Below are positions 63,776 through 64,000 of a DNA stretch of 64,000 nucleotides, piece after piece. The position numbers and the translations under genes were made by a program. Position 1 is the stretch's first letter; every line of letters begins with the position of its first letter. This stretch comes from Paragyromitra xinjiangensis (Eukaryota > Ascomycota > Pezizomycetes > Pezizales > Discinaceae), in NCBI GenBank assembly GCA_038503065.1, contig JBCAMK010000002.1:62001-126000 (forward strand). Direction: 5' to 3'. The notes under the pieces were generated by a model. It saw nothing but the letters and a program-made list of their open reading frames with translations. It was not told the DNA's origin and ran no database searches.

Positions 63776-64000
63776 CAAATGCGGGGAAAGTAGGATGTTG
63801 AGCGAAATTTCAGGTAAAAGCCCTTACAAACTCCTCCAAAAGAAACCTGGGGGGATTTCTAACTGGTATGATAAATTCAAGGTCACGTGGTCATAAATAA
63901 GGAAAAAAAGAACCCATCGTCATCCGATAAATTAGCATGAGACGACTTTCTGCTGACTGTGCACGGACCAGGAGGGTGAGTGAGGCTTCAAAAAAGTTCA
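63776..64000. promoter_or_regulatory. Upstream region of the Pol iota gene with an E-box
   Basis: GGTCACGTGGTC (CACGTG at 63884-63889) lies about 110 bases before the Pol iota start. The window ends before any further gene is visible. Confidence 0.4.

Overview
This window reads as nuclear DNA of a filamentous ascomycete (Pezizomycotina). The evidence is short GT-AG introns of about 45-115 bases with CTAAC-like branch points, a PTH11-type membrane protein, an HSPA12-like Hsp70 ATPase, a Dicer-like protein, an IME2-type kinase and a Fot1/pogo-type transposon. Genes are sparse (about 17 protein genes in 64 kb) and several gaps of 3-6 kb hold no convincing gene. I cannot fix the class; a gene-poor lineage such as Pezizomycetes or a lichen former would fit. 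All gene models were assembled by eye from reading frames and splice signals. Every complete model sums to a whole number of codons, but phases were matched by hand, so individual splice sites may be off.

Layout. 1-1900: right-hand part of a degenerate pogo/Fot1-type DNA transposon with its probable terminal inverted repeat. 3.0-4.3 kb: PTH11-like seven-helix protein. 4.8-12 kb: three minus-strand genes (coiled-coil protein, Hsp70-like ATPase, secreted M28 aminopeptidase). 13.9-17 kb: GPI-anchored cysteine-rich protein and a Stc1-domain protein. 17-25.4 kb: gene desert with two tRNAs. 25.5-28 kb: IME2-like meiotic kinase. 28-32.4 kb: desert with two tRNAs. 32.4-38.4 kb: unknown protein, AKAP7/ASCC1-like 2H phosphoesterase, cytochrome c, DDRGK1/UFBP1-like membrane protein. 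41.6-44 kb: MFS sugar transporter. 48.6-53.8 kb: Dicer-like protein. 54.6-63.8 kb: NmrA-like protein, RING-CH E3 ligase, mitochondrial GEP3/YqeH-type GTPase, DNA polymerase iota.

Functional themes. Stc1-domain protein and Dicer both belong to RNA silencing and heterochromatin. IME2 kinase belongs to meiosis, Pol iota to translesion synthesis. Cytochrome c carries an inverted pair of CCAAT boxes upstream, as expected for control by the HAP complex. Three of the four tRNA genes have very short introns. The least expected items are the DDRGK1/UFBP1-like protein (UFMylation is generally regarded as lost from most fungi), a tandem acidic repeat inserted in the Dicer helicase, and a Pol iota that ends in a UBZ-like zinc finger.
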